NCBI GenBank assembly: GCA_004794785.1
Contig: SJOL01009519.1
Coordinates: 144,239-208,238 of the forward strand
Reading direction: 5' to 3'
Source: Opisthorchis felineus
Taxonomy: Eukaryota; Platyhelminthes; Trematoda; Opisthorchiida; Opisthorchiidae
Length of the DNA: 64,000 nucleotides
Below the pieces are notes generated by a model. That model did no database searches. It saw only the letters and a list, made by a program, of their open reading frames with translations, and was not told the DNA's origin. The translations under genes and the position numbers were made by a program. Below are positions 48,586 through 61,555 of this stretch, one piece after another (position 1 is the first letter of the stretch; each line of letters begins with the position of its first letter).

Positions 48586-50487
48586 CTGTCAGTGAACAAC
48601 AGAAGAGGAGTGAGCAAGTGAAGTGGACATACGCTGAATATTTGGCCAAGTCACGTCTCATAATCCTGACTTCGAATTTATACTGGAAAAAGAGAGGTCC
48701 GGAGGATTTTTGAAAAAACTACTTTCCCAACATCTGGTGTAGCGCACTGAAAATCAAAGAGCGGAACAGTCGTCATTCATTCATTCACAAGAGTAAGAGT
48801 TGTAATGCAGCGGTCATTACAAGCAGAATGCCCATTGACTAAGCAGCTAAAGAGCCCTCGTTGTAAGAAAAATTCTACTGTAATAAGTGTTGTTATTCAA
48901 TCAATAGCAGATGCTTTTGAATTGGTTCGTAGATAACGCTGTTTCATCTCAATGAGCGGTAGTGTTTGATAGTTATCAGAGCGCTGGAAGCAGTCTCTTA
49001 TGTAGTGTTACCATTGATATGAATATCGGTATAATTTAGCGCCAAGGTAGCAATTCCGTTGTACATTCTGTTGGAGAATGATTCATTAGAAATTGTCCTA
49101 ACCACTGGTTTACCTGAACGTAATATAAAGAAGGGTGACAAACTCAAAATTTTAGATCCCATTGAAACAACCTAAGCATCATGGAAATTTACGCTTCTAA
49201 ATATCAATTCATCCAAATGTTTCCCATTTGGCAGCTCACACTGTTGCACATGCAGCGTGGCCCGAAAATTTGAAACTATCTGTTCCTTTCGAAATCTTCT
49301 TACACATTATTTTACCTGTCTATCCATTTTCACCGGTTCTCAACCCTATATCTTCGAAGAAACTCAATTAGTCAGAATTTGTGTCGTGCTGTTCTGCTTG
49401 GATTTTTTGCTTGCAAACATTTGTCGGGCTACCACAGTCGGTGAACTTGTCAGTTACTGGTTTGCTTGTTTTTTTATAAGGGAAGGATACACATTTCTAC
49501 GGCGGTTATGGTTTTGTGACAAAAACGCTATCGAAGAAGCCCCGAGCCAGCTTAGTTTACCTTGCGTTCTTGAAGAATTCAGTGCGTCATAGTTACCCAA
49601 GTTTGCAGCGATCGTGCCAAAAACCGTTTGGTCACATGCAACTGCATTTCCTATTGACAAATTCACTGCTTCAAGCAGGCATCACGTGGGCAAACTGCTG
49701 CAATCTTTTAGCAGTAATTGTAAAGATTTCGCTTCTATCATGGAGATTGAAGTACACAGTTTAGTTGGGAGATTCCTCGATTAAAAGCCTTTGGCGAATG
49801 CGTCCAACAGGATGCAGCTGCTTACGTATTCGTACTTTGCTTCAGCACATAAGCTTGCTCCAATAAGCACATAATGAAACAAATGCTGAGCAATCCAGTG
49901 GCCAAAGTCGGAAGTTGCACTGCAATTTTGACGTGAAAATAACGTAGTAATCCCGGCGGAAATTCGTTTTGAGTTGTCTAACAAGGACTGAAAAGCTGTA
50001 GGTGTTTACGGGATTTTTGTCTTCATGTTCACTCAATTCTCACTTGAAAAGTCCACCTCCTTTTCAGGTGAAATTATTATACTGTGTCCACACCAAAGGA
50101 GCAGAACAGTGGACTCAAGTTTTGTTCTAATTAGAGGTCATCAACAATGCATATCCTTGGCCGTGCCGGAGTTTGAACTCCTCCACTTTACGTTGGATGG
50201 TGTAGATTGCTTTAAGCTTTGTGGATTCGAGTTTTGGTTGGGCGGTTGAACTCGCTCGTCGTGCGTCCTGATTTCCTATGGTCTACTTGAATTTGTTTTG
50301 GTAAAGTGACGAAGTATCGGGTTAAGATCTTTAGTTTGATCTATGGTGTTGTTTACAGCAAACAGTACTCCGTCACGGGGACTTCTGTACTACCAAACTT
50401 TGTTATACCAAAGATCGGTATGCACTGGAAGATTAATACCATACCTGGAGGTTGTTTGCAAACGACTGGCGGTCAGTAACTTCTCAG
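48586..50487. other. Gene-less stretch
   Basis: No supported gene. A 111-codon plus frame at 49257-49592 has no recognisable motif. Nothing repeated was found. Confidence 0.4.
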
Positions 50488-50646
50488 AAGCTTTTAATAA
50501 AAAACTGCTATTGTCCTGGTGAATCAGACAACATACATTTTCAAAGTGGGTTTTTGAGGTGTAAACTCATAATGAATGCGATCGTGACAGACCGAGTTAA
50601 CATGAAGTTTCCTGTCGTGATCCCTCAATGTACTTTTGAACAGTGC
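50488..50646 (+). CDS. Candidate exon, unknown protein
   Basis: It has an acceptor GTCAGTAACTTCTCAG (ending 50487), 53 codons at phase 0, and a donor CAGTGC|GTAAAT. The peptide starts KLLIKNCYCPGESDNIHF and has five cysteines. If unspliced it ends nine codons later at TGA. No domain or phase-matched neighbour was recognised. Confidence 0.17.
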
Positions 50647-53600
50647 GTAAATGCATTTGGGATCATAGCGTGACCGAGGCAGATGATAGATTCTGGTAGA
50701 CCTACCAAACGCAAAATGCCACAGCAAACCTCCTTTGTATGAAAATGTTCATGTAACGCAAAGGTTGTTCAGTTTTGCTTGAAGGATTTTCCATCCGCGT
50801 TGTTGACATACTTGAGTAGCTGTTCCGGTGAGTAGTGTATGCGCATCTCCGTAGTTGAGAGTGACTTTTGTGGAAGCCATCTACTGAGACGCGCATTTAG
50901 CCCAGCTTCATAGATTAAAACGAGCACCATTTGAAGTTACAAATCGATGTGACAAATTCGAAGGTTTTCTGAAAAGACGCCAATTGGGGTGAACTATCAG
51001 GTAAAGTTTCAAATATGGTTTAGTCACGTAACCCATCTTCTTCTGCATAATGGCGGTTCACCTGCTTGCCCAAGTTTTTTTGGTGAAAACGATACCCGAA
51101 CGCGTCCGATCAATGATGCTCACGTTTCAAAAGAGTTCAGTTTTTGGTTAGTGCAAATTACCACGGAGAATACAACTGATGTAACCCGTTAGATTGGCGT
51201 TTACAAAATAATCCGTCCATCCAAACCAACAAGTGGAACACCAGATTATGAACTGGATGAATTCTGAGGCATCCTCTGCTTTCTTCGAATGGAATTTCCA
51301 CAACTACATCGTGAACATCAGCCAGGACTAAGTTCACGGAATTTCATCAGCCACCCCGTCTCATCCAAAATGGACGGATGGTTCATCTTGTCCATCAGGT
51401 TCATTATTTACACTCACAGATTCTATTATTTGTGCAAATAGATGCTATCAAAATATTTCGTTCTCCTCCACCCGTCTACTCACCATTGAGTCGACACAGA
51501 TATGTTGGAGATGCAAAAGCCAGACTGCCCCTAATGACCGATGTAATAACATAATTCTAACCTTACCACTCATTTACTTTTCTAATTCTGCACATGCCAA
51601 CATACCCCACGTTCCAGATGTCGTGTGAGCCTAGACGAGACTGTTAGCGATGTTGCTCATTATGTTCGATGTAGCACACACGAGCATAGGGTCCAGTGGC
51701 AAAACAAAGGCCTGAAGAAGCACGTATATTTTGAACTAGCTTGACCCAGGATCATGTGTTTAACTCATTTGTTGCAGTCTGGTCTGTGGGTGGTTGTTTA
51801 TGAATGTACCTACCCCGATCATCGCTAGTTACTCTCGAACGCTTCGGGTAAGGTGGCATTATTCACTCGCTTTGTGGGGAGTTTTCACAAAAATGAAAGT
51901 GAAAAGCAGGAGACTGTCCAAGAAACTTGGTAAACACTGATTTTGAAACATAAGTAGAGGGCTTAGAGGGCGTGCTTGTTTGGTAATGGAATATGAAATC
52001 GTGGCCGTTGGTTTTTCGTCATCTGGGTAAATTGATTGCAAGTTTTTTCATCATCAGTCCTGATAAAATCATTGGCACGTCGTCTGTAGTGAAATGGAGC
52101 GTTGCGTTCCTTAATGTGGGTAGCCTGAATAAGCTAAAATCGCCGCAGTCTCACATTACGCTCAAGCAGTGAAGATGGGTGAACAGACTTTCAGCGATCA
52201 AAAATACCAACGGTCGTCTAAATTATTCTTCTCGGAACGCACTATTGCCAGCATTTTTGGACGAACTAGTCATTTAGTGACTACATGAAAATCAGTGAAT
52301 TGCTAGAACTTCAGGATTCTATAACTGTTTTCTCCATAGAGAACAGGGAGTGGAATGTAAGTAACTTCGCTTATTCAATATTCCATAAAAACACAACGTT
52401 AAGCTCAAGCAACGAAGCTGAAGAAGTCAAGCGAACTTATAGGACAGTCGACATGCCGTTTGGTATGTCTGACAAGGTTAAGGAAGAAAAAACGATAACC
52501 ATGAAAAAACCGTGGAATTGAATGACAGATGATAACAAATCCTCACTGCTGAATAAATCTTTGAACGGCACACTATATTCTGCTGATGCCTGAAGCTCTC
52601 CCCCCAGAAAAAAGTGACTTCCTCCTGGAATGCGCAGACTGTCTGATATTGTTTGAATGGGACATTAGATATTCTAAGCTTTCTTGCACGCACTGTTTGC
52701 GGAAGCAGGTTTTCTTTGAATCTTTTCTCACCAGTAGCGTATAAGTTGCTTGTGCAAACTGACTTTTGGCACGACGTTGGCTAATCTACTTAAGGGACCA
52801 AGTATGAGCTGCAAGTGACAGCTGCGCCGAGATAACACTCAAAGTGTTTACAGAACGGGTAAATTTAAACCATCATTTAGGTCTGCATTTCCAGATGAAC
52901 GGTCTGGGCGCTTATCTTAAACGATGATCAGTGATGTTTAACAATGAAACTCGCATGTTTAGTGTCAGCAAATTTTAAGATACGCAGACGGCTTTATATT
53001 GTGTCAGCAAAGAGGTAGAACCTACCATTTGGTATCTCATGCCAGGCGACTTCTTAGGAACAATAACTCATTGACTACCTGTGATGTCCTATCCATTTCA
53101 CGTGACCAAAACTGGAAGAGGCGTCGCTTAGGTCAGTCAGTAACATGGTGACGCATAAAAACTTGGTTATGTTTTTCTCAGCCTGATCACATTGGTTTTC
53201 TTTCTGAGGTTTGAAGGTCTTTTTAGTTTGTGGTTAGAGAACGTAGTGGGGTTCTGCAAGAAGCTTGCCGGTGTCTCCGACCAGAACGGGAGCATCAGTA
53301 GTGCTTCAGGTTAATAAATCCACCTATAGTTCAAATGATGCATAAAACTGTTAGCTGAGTGTGATACCCACATGGGGAAAGGTGAATTCGCTTCCTGAAC
53401 TGCCAGTTTACCTCTGCTCAAATATAAGCAAGACCATGGCTTGGTCAGTGACCACCAGTAATGTAAGCCAGATAGATATGTGACAGGCAACTGAAATCAA
53501 GCAGTGTTCCACTCCTTACAGGTTAAATGGATCGTGTATCCCGGAGGGAAGGCTAGCCAATATTTCAAAGCTGTTCCGCGACATCTATAAATACATAGCA

Positions 53601-56600
53601 GCTAGGCGGACACTACTTTGTTTTTACTCATTAGGTGAAGTCTCAAAACCAACAGAACGTTCAAATCAGGGGATGAATTATGGTCATGTTACTTCTCTCA
53701 CATCTGCGTTTACTCATGAAATTTTACAAAATGACTTTATTTTTCAATGCCGTTGCAGCTAGCGCTGAGGATTCGTTCCTTGTTTGAAGTCAAGATCACA
53801 AATATGAAAGCGGGCAACAGAAGCAGTGGAGCGCAGAGAACGATATTCCAAAGGTAAAATGATTAGCCTTCATATGAAACACATTTTAATGCCAGAGAAA
53901 GTGTAGCTCAAACATTTTTCAATTTCCTCTTTCCGCAGCTTCTTCTAAGTAAAAATTGAGTGTTTGGCTGTAGATCAGCCTCACTTATTGCCAAAATACG
54001 GAACACACTTGATGCAACTTTGAAAACCACATCTACGAATTCCTTTGGTATAAGACAAGTTGGGAATAGACATTGCGTCATCAAGGAAAACATTTCGATA
54101 CCTTGTACTTCGCGTCAGCGGAAAAATGAGGCAGCATTTTTACAACGTATTTAATTCGGCATTATTATAAACAAGAGGTTCGATATCATTCGGCGTTCCC
54201 GGTAACCGTATGGTGATGTACACATGAATGGTTATTCAGCAGTATCCGTTCGTTTTTCTCCATCTCTGCACAACTAGTTCATTACTAGGCACTTATCACT
54301 GCAATTTTGAAAGCTGCTAAGGCGTGCTAAACAAGTGGATACATTTATGGATCAACCTTTTTCTCTTGCAAATATGGAACGCGTTTCTGAGCTCGTTTAA
54401 CCGTTCATCAGTACAGTAGAAAACCTGCTTACAGGTGGTTTTTCTGTTGTAAACCATCAAAGGCTGATCACGCTCATTCCCGTTTTGTTGGGCTGTAGAA
54501 TCAACGGAACGGTGAATGAAAACATGTTTTTGGCCCACAGGACTTGTACGGTAGCAGGTTTTCTTGTAACATGCACAATTAGCGCTTGTTTATATGCAAC
54601 TCAGCAACGATCGGCAACACGGCTCTTACCAGGCGTCATATGTGTCAAGTGTTATGCCCGAGTAAGTCAAGGCAACCCGTTGATCCATGACACATCAAAA
54701 AACATTTGGAAGGTAGATTTCGCATAAAAGCTGAATAAATGACCTGTCAATTGTGCAGCAAGTCTAAGATCCGTTGAATTTGAACGTTATTCGTTCCCCT
54801 TTACATACCAAGGAGTTTTCAACAGTTTCGTTGTTCGATCAAAACGATATCGCATGCATGTTCTACCGGCTCGGTTAGTACAAGAAAGCTCTTGCACGGT
54901 GTGACTGGATCGTCTACCAGCCCGCAAACCTACAGCTACTACTAATGAAATGATGAACAGCTACTTTGTGACGACTCATTTTGCTATGTGGATCGCAGAA
55001 TGCCGTTAATCACCCTTCATGCGAATTCCGAAGTAATACTTTAAATGCCCAATTTATCCACGTGCAAGCAATTAAACCAGAACAAAAGACTTATGAACAT
55101 GAAAAATTGACATGTTAGTGGCACCTTTGGGGGATGCGCCCTTAGTTCGTCCGCTTTTCCGATATTTTTAAGGAGAACTTGGGTCGTTTTTTGACACAAT
55201 CTTCTGCTTTTCTTTGCTTGACTGCATCGAGATAATGTCGTTTCAATTTAATACTTTGTGACTGTTACAGTAAACAGTGCTCGACATCTTTCCTACCGAG
55301 ATTTACTATTCAAATGTTCCGTGAAACTGGGGCAGAGTTTAGTTTTTCAGTCGTCACAGCCAATCCAATAACAATGGAGCCTACTTCCAAAAGGTTTTAA
55401 TTCCACTGGTGCTGTCTATCAGAATTTGTATAAACTGGGTCCACCATCATTTAAGGATGCGGAAGTAAGACTAAAGCATTGGAAAATGTGGTCCAAATGG
55501 TGCCCAAAGGATGCTCCAGTCATGGCTAATATGAGTGATTTGTTGATGAGATGATCGCCTGACTCATCTGTCCGGGGCGGTATTTCGTTAACAACTCTGT
55601 GATACGATCTAAGTTGTTAAATTCACATCCATTCTCCCTTAGTGTCTGTTTTAACTGCAGTGAATGCGATGCATAAAAACTGTAAACCAACATGCCCCGC
55701 CAACCTATTCGATTTTTGCACACTCCAAAATAAATGTAAGTTGAATCAGAGCGTTTGTTGAACAAAGCACAAGGCACACCTTTTCAAACAGTAACACATT
55801 CTCTCAATCCTGGTAGGTCCCATAACCGCTATAACCAAGGCGCAATCTCTAGATCCGGAATTCTGTACATTTTTATTGATGTATCTTTAATAAGCGTACT
55901 CTGGACAGCATTGAACTATCCCTGCAACTGTTATGCCCTGTCTCCTATGATAGAGCTTCGCCAATCTCTCAGGAACGTTTGCTGAACTTTTCCACCTGAT
56001 CCACCCGCCAGTTCTTATTTATTCCTTAAGATCTTCTTGGCATATGCTTTTCTCAACCTCCGTTCCGTGTAAGACGATAAGGAAGGGGACATATTTCATC
56101 TGGCTACACAACATATCCAAAAGTCACCGGGAGACAACATAAAACATCTGGAAAACCGAAAGTGTTGCCACAGTTGTCTGGGTGTAGGCAGACCAATCAG
56201 GATCGGACTTACCCGTCCTTTTCTCTCAGGAAATTGCTTGTTTTCGAGGTGATCCGTAGGTTGTTTCTTGGTGGGAAAATTAAGTATAGACTGGATGCAA
56301 TATTTATACTAAGGTTATACATATTTGTGGAGCTCAAAAGCTGAGAATTGTGAGTTTAGACAACCTGGTTGATCACCCGGGTTTTTGGGCACTCCAAGCC
56401 TGAAAATTCTATTAACTCTTTGTTGAATTGCTCTGATGTAACGTAATTAACAAAATAACATGTAGTTCTTACAACTCGGCTTTCGAAATCGTAGGAGAAC
56501 CAACATGATGGTCAGTCTTTTTACGCCGGTGACAGGGTTTTGACCACAGTTTCCTTTGTAGTCGTTCACCCGATACGGTCCTAGAAACTGTTTGTACTAA

Positions 56601-57413
56601 AATAATTCTTGAGCGTTTCACACTACTTCTGGGAGTATTTATAGTATTTTCGCTATCCACGATGAAGGGCAGTGGATATGAAAGTGCAACTAAGGGATTG
56701 ATGCTATATTGGATGGGAGAGCTGTTAAAAAAATATGCGGTGCAGCTGTAGCAGCTTGATCAACCTTCATGCATGCACTAAGCCTCTCCCACCACGTGCG
56801 AGCCAGTCAACTTAGAAGCGATTTATAATGCCCTTCATCGCATGTGTTGCACAATCTCACATTAGTACATACACACATTCGTCATTTTTAGCAAAGGTTG
56901 GTACGGATAGTAGATTAATTTTTGTCCGCAAAAACATCCACAGTGAAAACTAGGAATCACAAAACTTATTTCAACTACATAACAAGGCCATTCGTCACTT
57001 GCAAACACTTTTCTTTCACCTGCGTTGAAATAAACTGGCCAACAGACAAGCGATAAAATACTTCACAAAAAGTGGTTATCGACCAACGCCGGACGAGGGC
57101 AGCAATGTCTGTCCCGTTTTGCTGCTTGATCAATGGTGAAAGGATTATGAGTGACAGAGATTCTAAATCTTTTACCTAAACCTCAGATTTAACTCGGTTG
57201 CTTCTGATTAAATTTTGGACGAAGTATGATCCATTGGCACCGAGAAAAACGCTTGAAATGCTTGGAAAAGGTTGACTAGGCAGCAAACGTTAATTGAATT
57301 TCACACATCCTTACAACCTTTAGATTTTCAAGTGCACCTTTCTAGTCATTGAAGTTTTCCGACTGTTGACTCTCACCTGGGTGCTGTGCCTCTACAAAAG
57401 GTTTAAGACTCAC
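50647..57413. other. Gene-less stretch of about 6.8 kb
   Basis: The longest blank part of the window. I found no domain, RNA gene or internal repeat pair. Open frames are all under 85 codons. No target-site or older LTR sequence could be recognised immediately 5' of the gypsy element. Confidence 0.45.
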
Positions 57414-57524
57414 TGTGTATTTCGCACTGTTGTGACCCCATGCTCTCAAAACATAGGCTTTATTGGTGTCTCTCGCCTTCTGATTTATCAAACTGCAGTT
57501 TTTTAACAAAAGAGAACACTAATA
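57414..57524 (+). repeat. 5' LTR stub (R/U5 end only)
   Basis: It matches the last about 110 bp of the 3' LTR: GTGTATTT, TGTTGTGACC, CTCTCAAAACATAGGCTTTATT, GGTGTCTCTCG, TCTGATTTAT, AGAGAACACTAATA. The remaining 450 bp of LTR expected upstream are absent, since the sequence before 57414 has no similarity to 61556-62004. Because the stub reaches the U5 end and the primer site, truncation from the 5' side is the simplest reading. Confidence 0.85.
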
Positions 57525-57526
57525 AT

Positions 57527-57543
57527 TGGTGAGCCGACTGAAT
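57527..57543 (+). other. Primer-binding site (tRNA-Trp-like)
   Basis: TGGTGAGCCGACTGAAT lies two bases after the LTR end. CsRn1-type elements use a site beginning TGGTGACCCCGACG, complementary to the 3' end of tRNA-Trp. The present copy fits with a short deletion and substitutions. Confidence 0.65.
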
Positions 57544-57545
57544 AA

Positions 57546-58373
57546 GCCACTTCATCTCTTCCACATCACGGTATTCCCTCAACACCCATCAGTAATGCAG
57601 CCTCCGTCCATCTTCCCCCGTTCTGGCATCATGACTCAGCAATATGGTTCACTCAAGCCCAAGCTCAGTTCGCTCTCCGTGGAATCACCCAAGAGCAAAT
57701 TATGTATTATCACGTTCTAGCCGTGCTTCCAGCAGAGATAGCAGCGGACTTGCGCGATATACTGCAGACTCCGGACGACACTAAACCATTCACTCAGTTG
57801 CGCAACACCTTCATTAAACTTTGCAGTTTATCAGAGCATAAGAGACTGGAACAGCTGCTCAGCGGAGAATCACTCAACGGCTCCAGTCCATCTCAACTGT
57901 TACGGCGACTTTATAACATCATGGAAGACCGTAAAATTGACGACGCATTATTCAGACAGCTCTTTGTGAAACGCTTACCTCCCCAAGTACAAACCATCCT
58001 AGCGTCCAGTCCTGAAAGCGTCCCTCTGGCTGGACTTGCCAGCATTGCGGACAGGATACTCGAAATTCAACCGTGTTCCACTAACACTTCCTCCGTAGAC
58101 GAATCAAATTCTATGTCCGCCCTTCACGATCGGCTCGGCCAGTTAGCTAATCGGGCCGCGGCTATTCGTATAAACCGATCCCAACCGTTTCGTCGTGCAC
58201 CTTTTCTTTCACTTTCAAATTCTCGTTCACATTCATCCTCCCGAGGACAAGCATACTGTTGGTATCACAGTACGTTCGAACATAGAGCACGGAAGTGTTC
58301 ACAACCATGTTCTTTCCTATCAAGTCATCCGACTCCTCACTTATCGTCGGGAAGCTCACAGGCCGAACTATAG
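57546..58373 (+). pseudogene. gag: gag of CsRn1-like retrotransposon
   Basis: The frame is open from 57546 to the TAG at 58371-58373, about 275 codons. No ATG precedes the conserved N-terminal block LPPFWHHDSAIWFTQAQAQF (57612-57671), and a TAA lies directly 5' at 57543, so the original start is lost. The first ATG is at 57702. The capsid-like middle has the usual helices (PAEIAADLRDIL; RRLYNIMEDRKIDDALFRQL; VKRLPPQVQTIL). Near the end the zinc knuckle runs CWYHSTFEHRARKCSQPC, that is C-x2-H-x9-C-x3-C, the CHCC order diagnostic for CsRn1 elements. Pol follows in the -1 frame, overlapping by about 80 bases. Confidence 0.9.
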
Positions 58374-58834
58374 AGGCGAGTAAAGTTCTAAGCCCTGCTC
58401 ATATAACTCGCCGCCTTACGATCGTCGACAAATCCTCCGGCCTCAGCTTTCTCATGGACACCGGAGCGGACATCAGCATTATCTCTGTAAATGCCGTTTC
58501 CTGCAAACCCATCTCCTCTGCTTTTACACTAACCACCGCGAATGGTTCTCGTATTGAAACTTACGGGCAGCACACTCTACGACTAAATCATGGGTTACGC
58601 CGCGACTTCCCATGGATCTTCGTAATTGCTGACGTCCAGTATCCCATTATCGGTGAGAATTTTCTCAGTCATTACAACCTTTTGGTAGACCTGAGGCAAC
58701 AGCGTCTTATTGAAGCAAATACCCAAATGTCTACGAAAGGCAGCTCTGTCGTTCTGCCCTCACCTATCCAATCACAGGTTTTAAAAGCGGCGATTCACCT
58801 TATCACACACTACTGCATCAGTTTCCAGACTTGA
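58295..58834 (+). pseudogene. pol: pol, aspartic protease part
   Basis: This part is read in the frame -1 to gag. The protease active-site block LSFLMDTGADISIIS lies at about 58442-58486. The second conserved region, PIIGENFLSHYNLLVD, falls near 58645-58692, a normal spacing for a retroviral-type protease of about 120 residues. In life it would cut the Gag-Pol polyprotein inside the particle. The frame is lost after about 58790, where the conserved sequence continues in another frame, and TGA at 58832 ends this frame. Whether the overlap with gag used programmed -1 shifting or is a later mutation cannot be told from one copy. Confidence 0.88.
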
Positions 58835-59512
58835 CTAAACCAAATTTCCATCAGCCCAGACCAAAGCACTCCGTTTTTTCACCACATTAATGCGCGTGGC
58901 CCTCCAGTTCTTACATGTCCACGTCGTTTGGCTCCAGAGAAATTACAGTTAGCCAAAGACGAATTTTAACACATGTTTCAACTGGGTATCATCCGACCTC
59001 CTCAGAGTATGTGGACTTCACCCCTCCATATGGTGCCCAAGCAAACGTCTTCGGACTGGCGTCCTTGCGGGGACTATCGAGCACTCAACAATGTCACCAT
59101 ACCTGACCGTTACTCCATCCCACAACTTCATGATTTTTCTTCCACATTGCACGGATGCACCGTTTTTTCCCACATTGACATTCTTCGTAGTTATTATCAT
59201 ATCCCTATACATTCCGAAGATGTTCATAAAACTGCTTTCACCACACCTTTTTGGTTATTTGAATTTTTGTGCATTCCTTTCGGCCTCCGTAATGCGGCAC
59301 AAACATTTCAACGTTTTATTGACCAGGTGCTAAATGGACTTCCCTTCGTTTTTGCTTATCTCGACGATATTTTGGTTGCTGGCCCCACACCTGAGCAGCA
59401 TTTAGAACATTTGCGTACCTTGTTTACTCGTTTATCCGAACATGGCGTAGTAATTAATGCTCAGAAATGTTTTTGCATCTTCTTCATTGACTTTTCTCGG
59501 ACATACCATTGA
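58835..59512 (+). pseudogene. pol: pol, reverse transcriptase part
   Basis: The RT starts with the linker (LTCPRRLAPEKLQLAKDEF, about 58909-58966) and is then cut by TAA at 58967. It stays open from 58970 with all RT blocks in order: [30 protein letters not shown] (block A; the Asp is kept), [15 protein letters not shown], and the catalytic [10 protein letters not shown] (YLDD at 59357-59368). Both Asp of YLDD are present. A T6 run at 58874-58879 marks one frame change. A second lies at about 59468 (T-rich GTTTTTGC), after which this frame stops at 59512. Otherwise it is close to gypsy RTs in length. Confidence 0.93.
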
Positions 59513-60199
59513 TCGAACCGGAATTTCATAGATAAACTGGATGCTATTCGCAATTTTCCTCTCCCTACCTCTGTTAAACAAGTTAAACGTTTTTTGGGGA
59601 TGGTTAAATTTTATCGGCATTTGATTCCGGGCGCTGCAAAACATTTGGCACCCTTTACTAACCTGTTAGTTGGCAATCCTCCTCCTAAGCAGCTGAAATT
59701 TGATGACTCTGTTAAGCGAGCTTCCGAACAAGTTAAAGCTTTACTGATTGGTTCTTTAAAGTTATTTCATCCACAACCTGACGCACACTTATCGAATTCC
59801 GTCGATGCATCAAACATCGCTATAGGCGCAGTCCTGCAGCAGTCGGTTCATGGAGAAATTTAACCACTTGGTTTCTTTTCCAAGAAACTCTCGCCGGTAG
59901 AATCTCGCTACAGCACCTTCGGTCGAGAGTTACTCACCATTTATTCTTCAATTCGGCATTTTCGCCTTTTGCTTGAAGGCAGACAATTTTGTGTCTTCAC
60001 AGATCATAAGTCACTATCGTTTGCACTACAGGCCAAACCAGACAGATAGTCTCCTCGCGAACTACGTCAACTAGACTATACATCCCAATTTACTAGCGAC
60101 ATTCGACATATATCAGGACATCTGAACATCTCCGCTGACAAATTATCTCGTTCGGAAATCGACTCACTCCACTCGACACCCACGATCGATCTGCAGCGT
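59513..60199 (+). pseudogene. pol: pol, RT thumb/connection and RNase H
   Basis: After a short scrambled stretch with stops (59513-59593), the frame resumes at MVKFYRHLIPGAAK. It reads the RNase H domain with its acidic set recognisable: Asp in SVDASNIAIGAVLQQ, Glu in FGRELLTIY, Asp in VFTDHKSLSF, and Asp in NISADKLSR. This enzyme removes RNA from the RNA-DNA hybrid during reverse transcription. In-frame stops TAA (59861) and TAG (60047) break it, each at one base from a sense codon. The reading frame is otherwise kept from 59594 through the integrase start. Confidence 0.9.
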
Positions 60200-61505
60200 A
60201 TGGCGCAACTACAAAAAGACGAGCCCGTCATACTGCTATCACCGGACAAATCTTTACTTCAGATCAGACCCGTACCGTTACAAATAGCACCAGGGAACAT
60301 AGACTGCGATTTCTCTACATCCGTTCCAAGACCTCTAGTTCCATGCGCAACGCGCCGCCTCGTTTTCGACGCGCTACGTAACGTGGCACACCCTGGAATA
60401 CGTGCAACTGGCAAACTCGTCTCTCAAAGCTTCGTATGGCCGAATATGAACAAAGGCATCCGGGCATGGGCAAAAACTTGCCTCGCATGTCAACGTTTAA
60501 AAGTCAATCGGCATACTCACGCACCCGTTGGCACCTTCTCCCAACCAGACTGCCGATTTTATCACGTTCACTTGGACATTGTTAGGCCACTCCCTCCAAC
60601 CAACGGCAGTTCGTATCTTCTTACTTGCGTCGATAGGTTTGCAAGATAGCCTGAAGCCATTCCAATTCCTGATATCTCTGTGACAACGATTGCCCGTGCT
60701 TTGTCACCAGATGGATTTCAATATTCGATAGTCCTTCTTACATTACAACAGACCCTGGTTCTCAATTCAAATCTAAACTCGTCCGGCAATTAACTGAAGT
60801 TCTAGGTTGCAAACACATCCGCACCACCGCGTATCATCCACAAGCTAATGGTTTAGTTGAACGTTTCCACAGACACTTAGAAACGGCCATCAGAGCTCAT
60901 CAGCAACCTAACAAATGGAGTGACCTGGACCCCCCTATACTGCCTCGTTTACGCACTATGTTTCGTTCCACACTATAATGTACACCAGCAGAGTTAGCCT
61001 TCGGTACATCACTACGAATCCCAAGACAGTTTTTCTCCTCAGAAACTAGTTTTCCCTGTGAAACATTAGCGTATGTCACTCAGCTGAAAACGCATATGTC
61101 GCGTCTCCGTTATCATTCTCCATCAATGGTTAACAAACCTTCCCATGTTTATCCTGATCCCTCTATTTGTGCGCACGTTTTCATCCCCTGCGACCGCATC
61201 AAACACCAGTTATAACCTCCTTATGAAGGTCCATTCGCTGTTATAAGTCGTTACGCCAAATACTTCACCATTCAGTTACGTGATAAAACTGATACCGTTA
61301 GTATTGATCACCTGAAACCGGCTTATGCCGATTTTATTGATGCACTCTCAAAAGTACCAGAACTACCGAACTGCAAGCTCAATTCCGACTCAACGCAACC
61401 AACACTGACCTCGTTGTCAGCCCAAATCACTCCGACTACTAGCACACGCATTAAACGCCCCGGCCGCCATGTCCATTGGCCTGATCGATTCGTCGCAGGA
61501 TGATA
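60200..61505 (+). pseudogene. pol: pol, integrase
   Basis: The N-terminal zinc finger shows HPGIRATGKL...TCLACQ, with the first His of HHCC apparently replaced (LRN where LHN is usual). The catalytic triad can be placed: Asp in YHVHLDIV, Asp in ITTDPGSQF (60751), and Glu in NGLVERFHRHLE. TAG at 60647 and a frame change near 60714 separate the first Asp from the rest. Further stops lie at 60976 and 61213. The C-terminal GPF/Y-type module is seen as YEGPFAVISRYAKY and ends in VSIDHLKPAYA. No chromodomain is visible, as expected for CsRn1. It would insert the DNA copy into host chromosomes if intact. Confidence 0.92.
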
Positions 61506-61540
61506 TCCCACCTACTTACAGCGCCTATGTTATCCCTGTC

Positions 61541-61550
61541 TAAAGGGGGC
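61541..61550 (+). other. Polypurine tract
   Basis: TAAAGGGGGC lies five bases before the TGTAAC start of the 3' LTR, in the right place and with the right composition to prime plus-strand DNA. Confidence 0.75.
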
Positions 61551-61555
61551 GTATT

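Noticed and set aside
59018..59227. Minus-strand and out-of-frame ORFs across the gypsy pol region
   Set aside because: They are shadows of RT, which is identified by motif in the plus frame.
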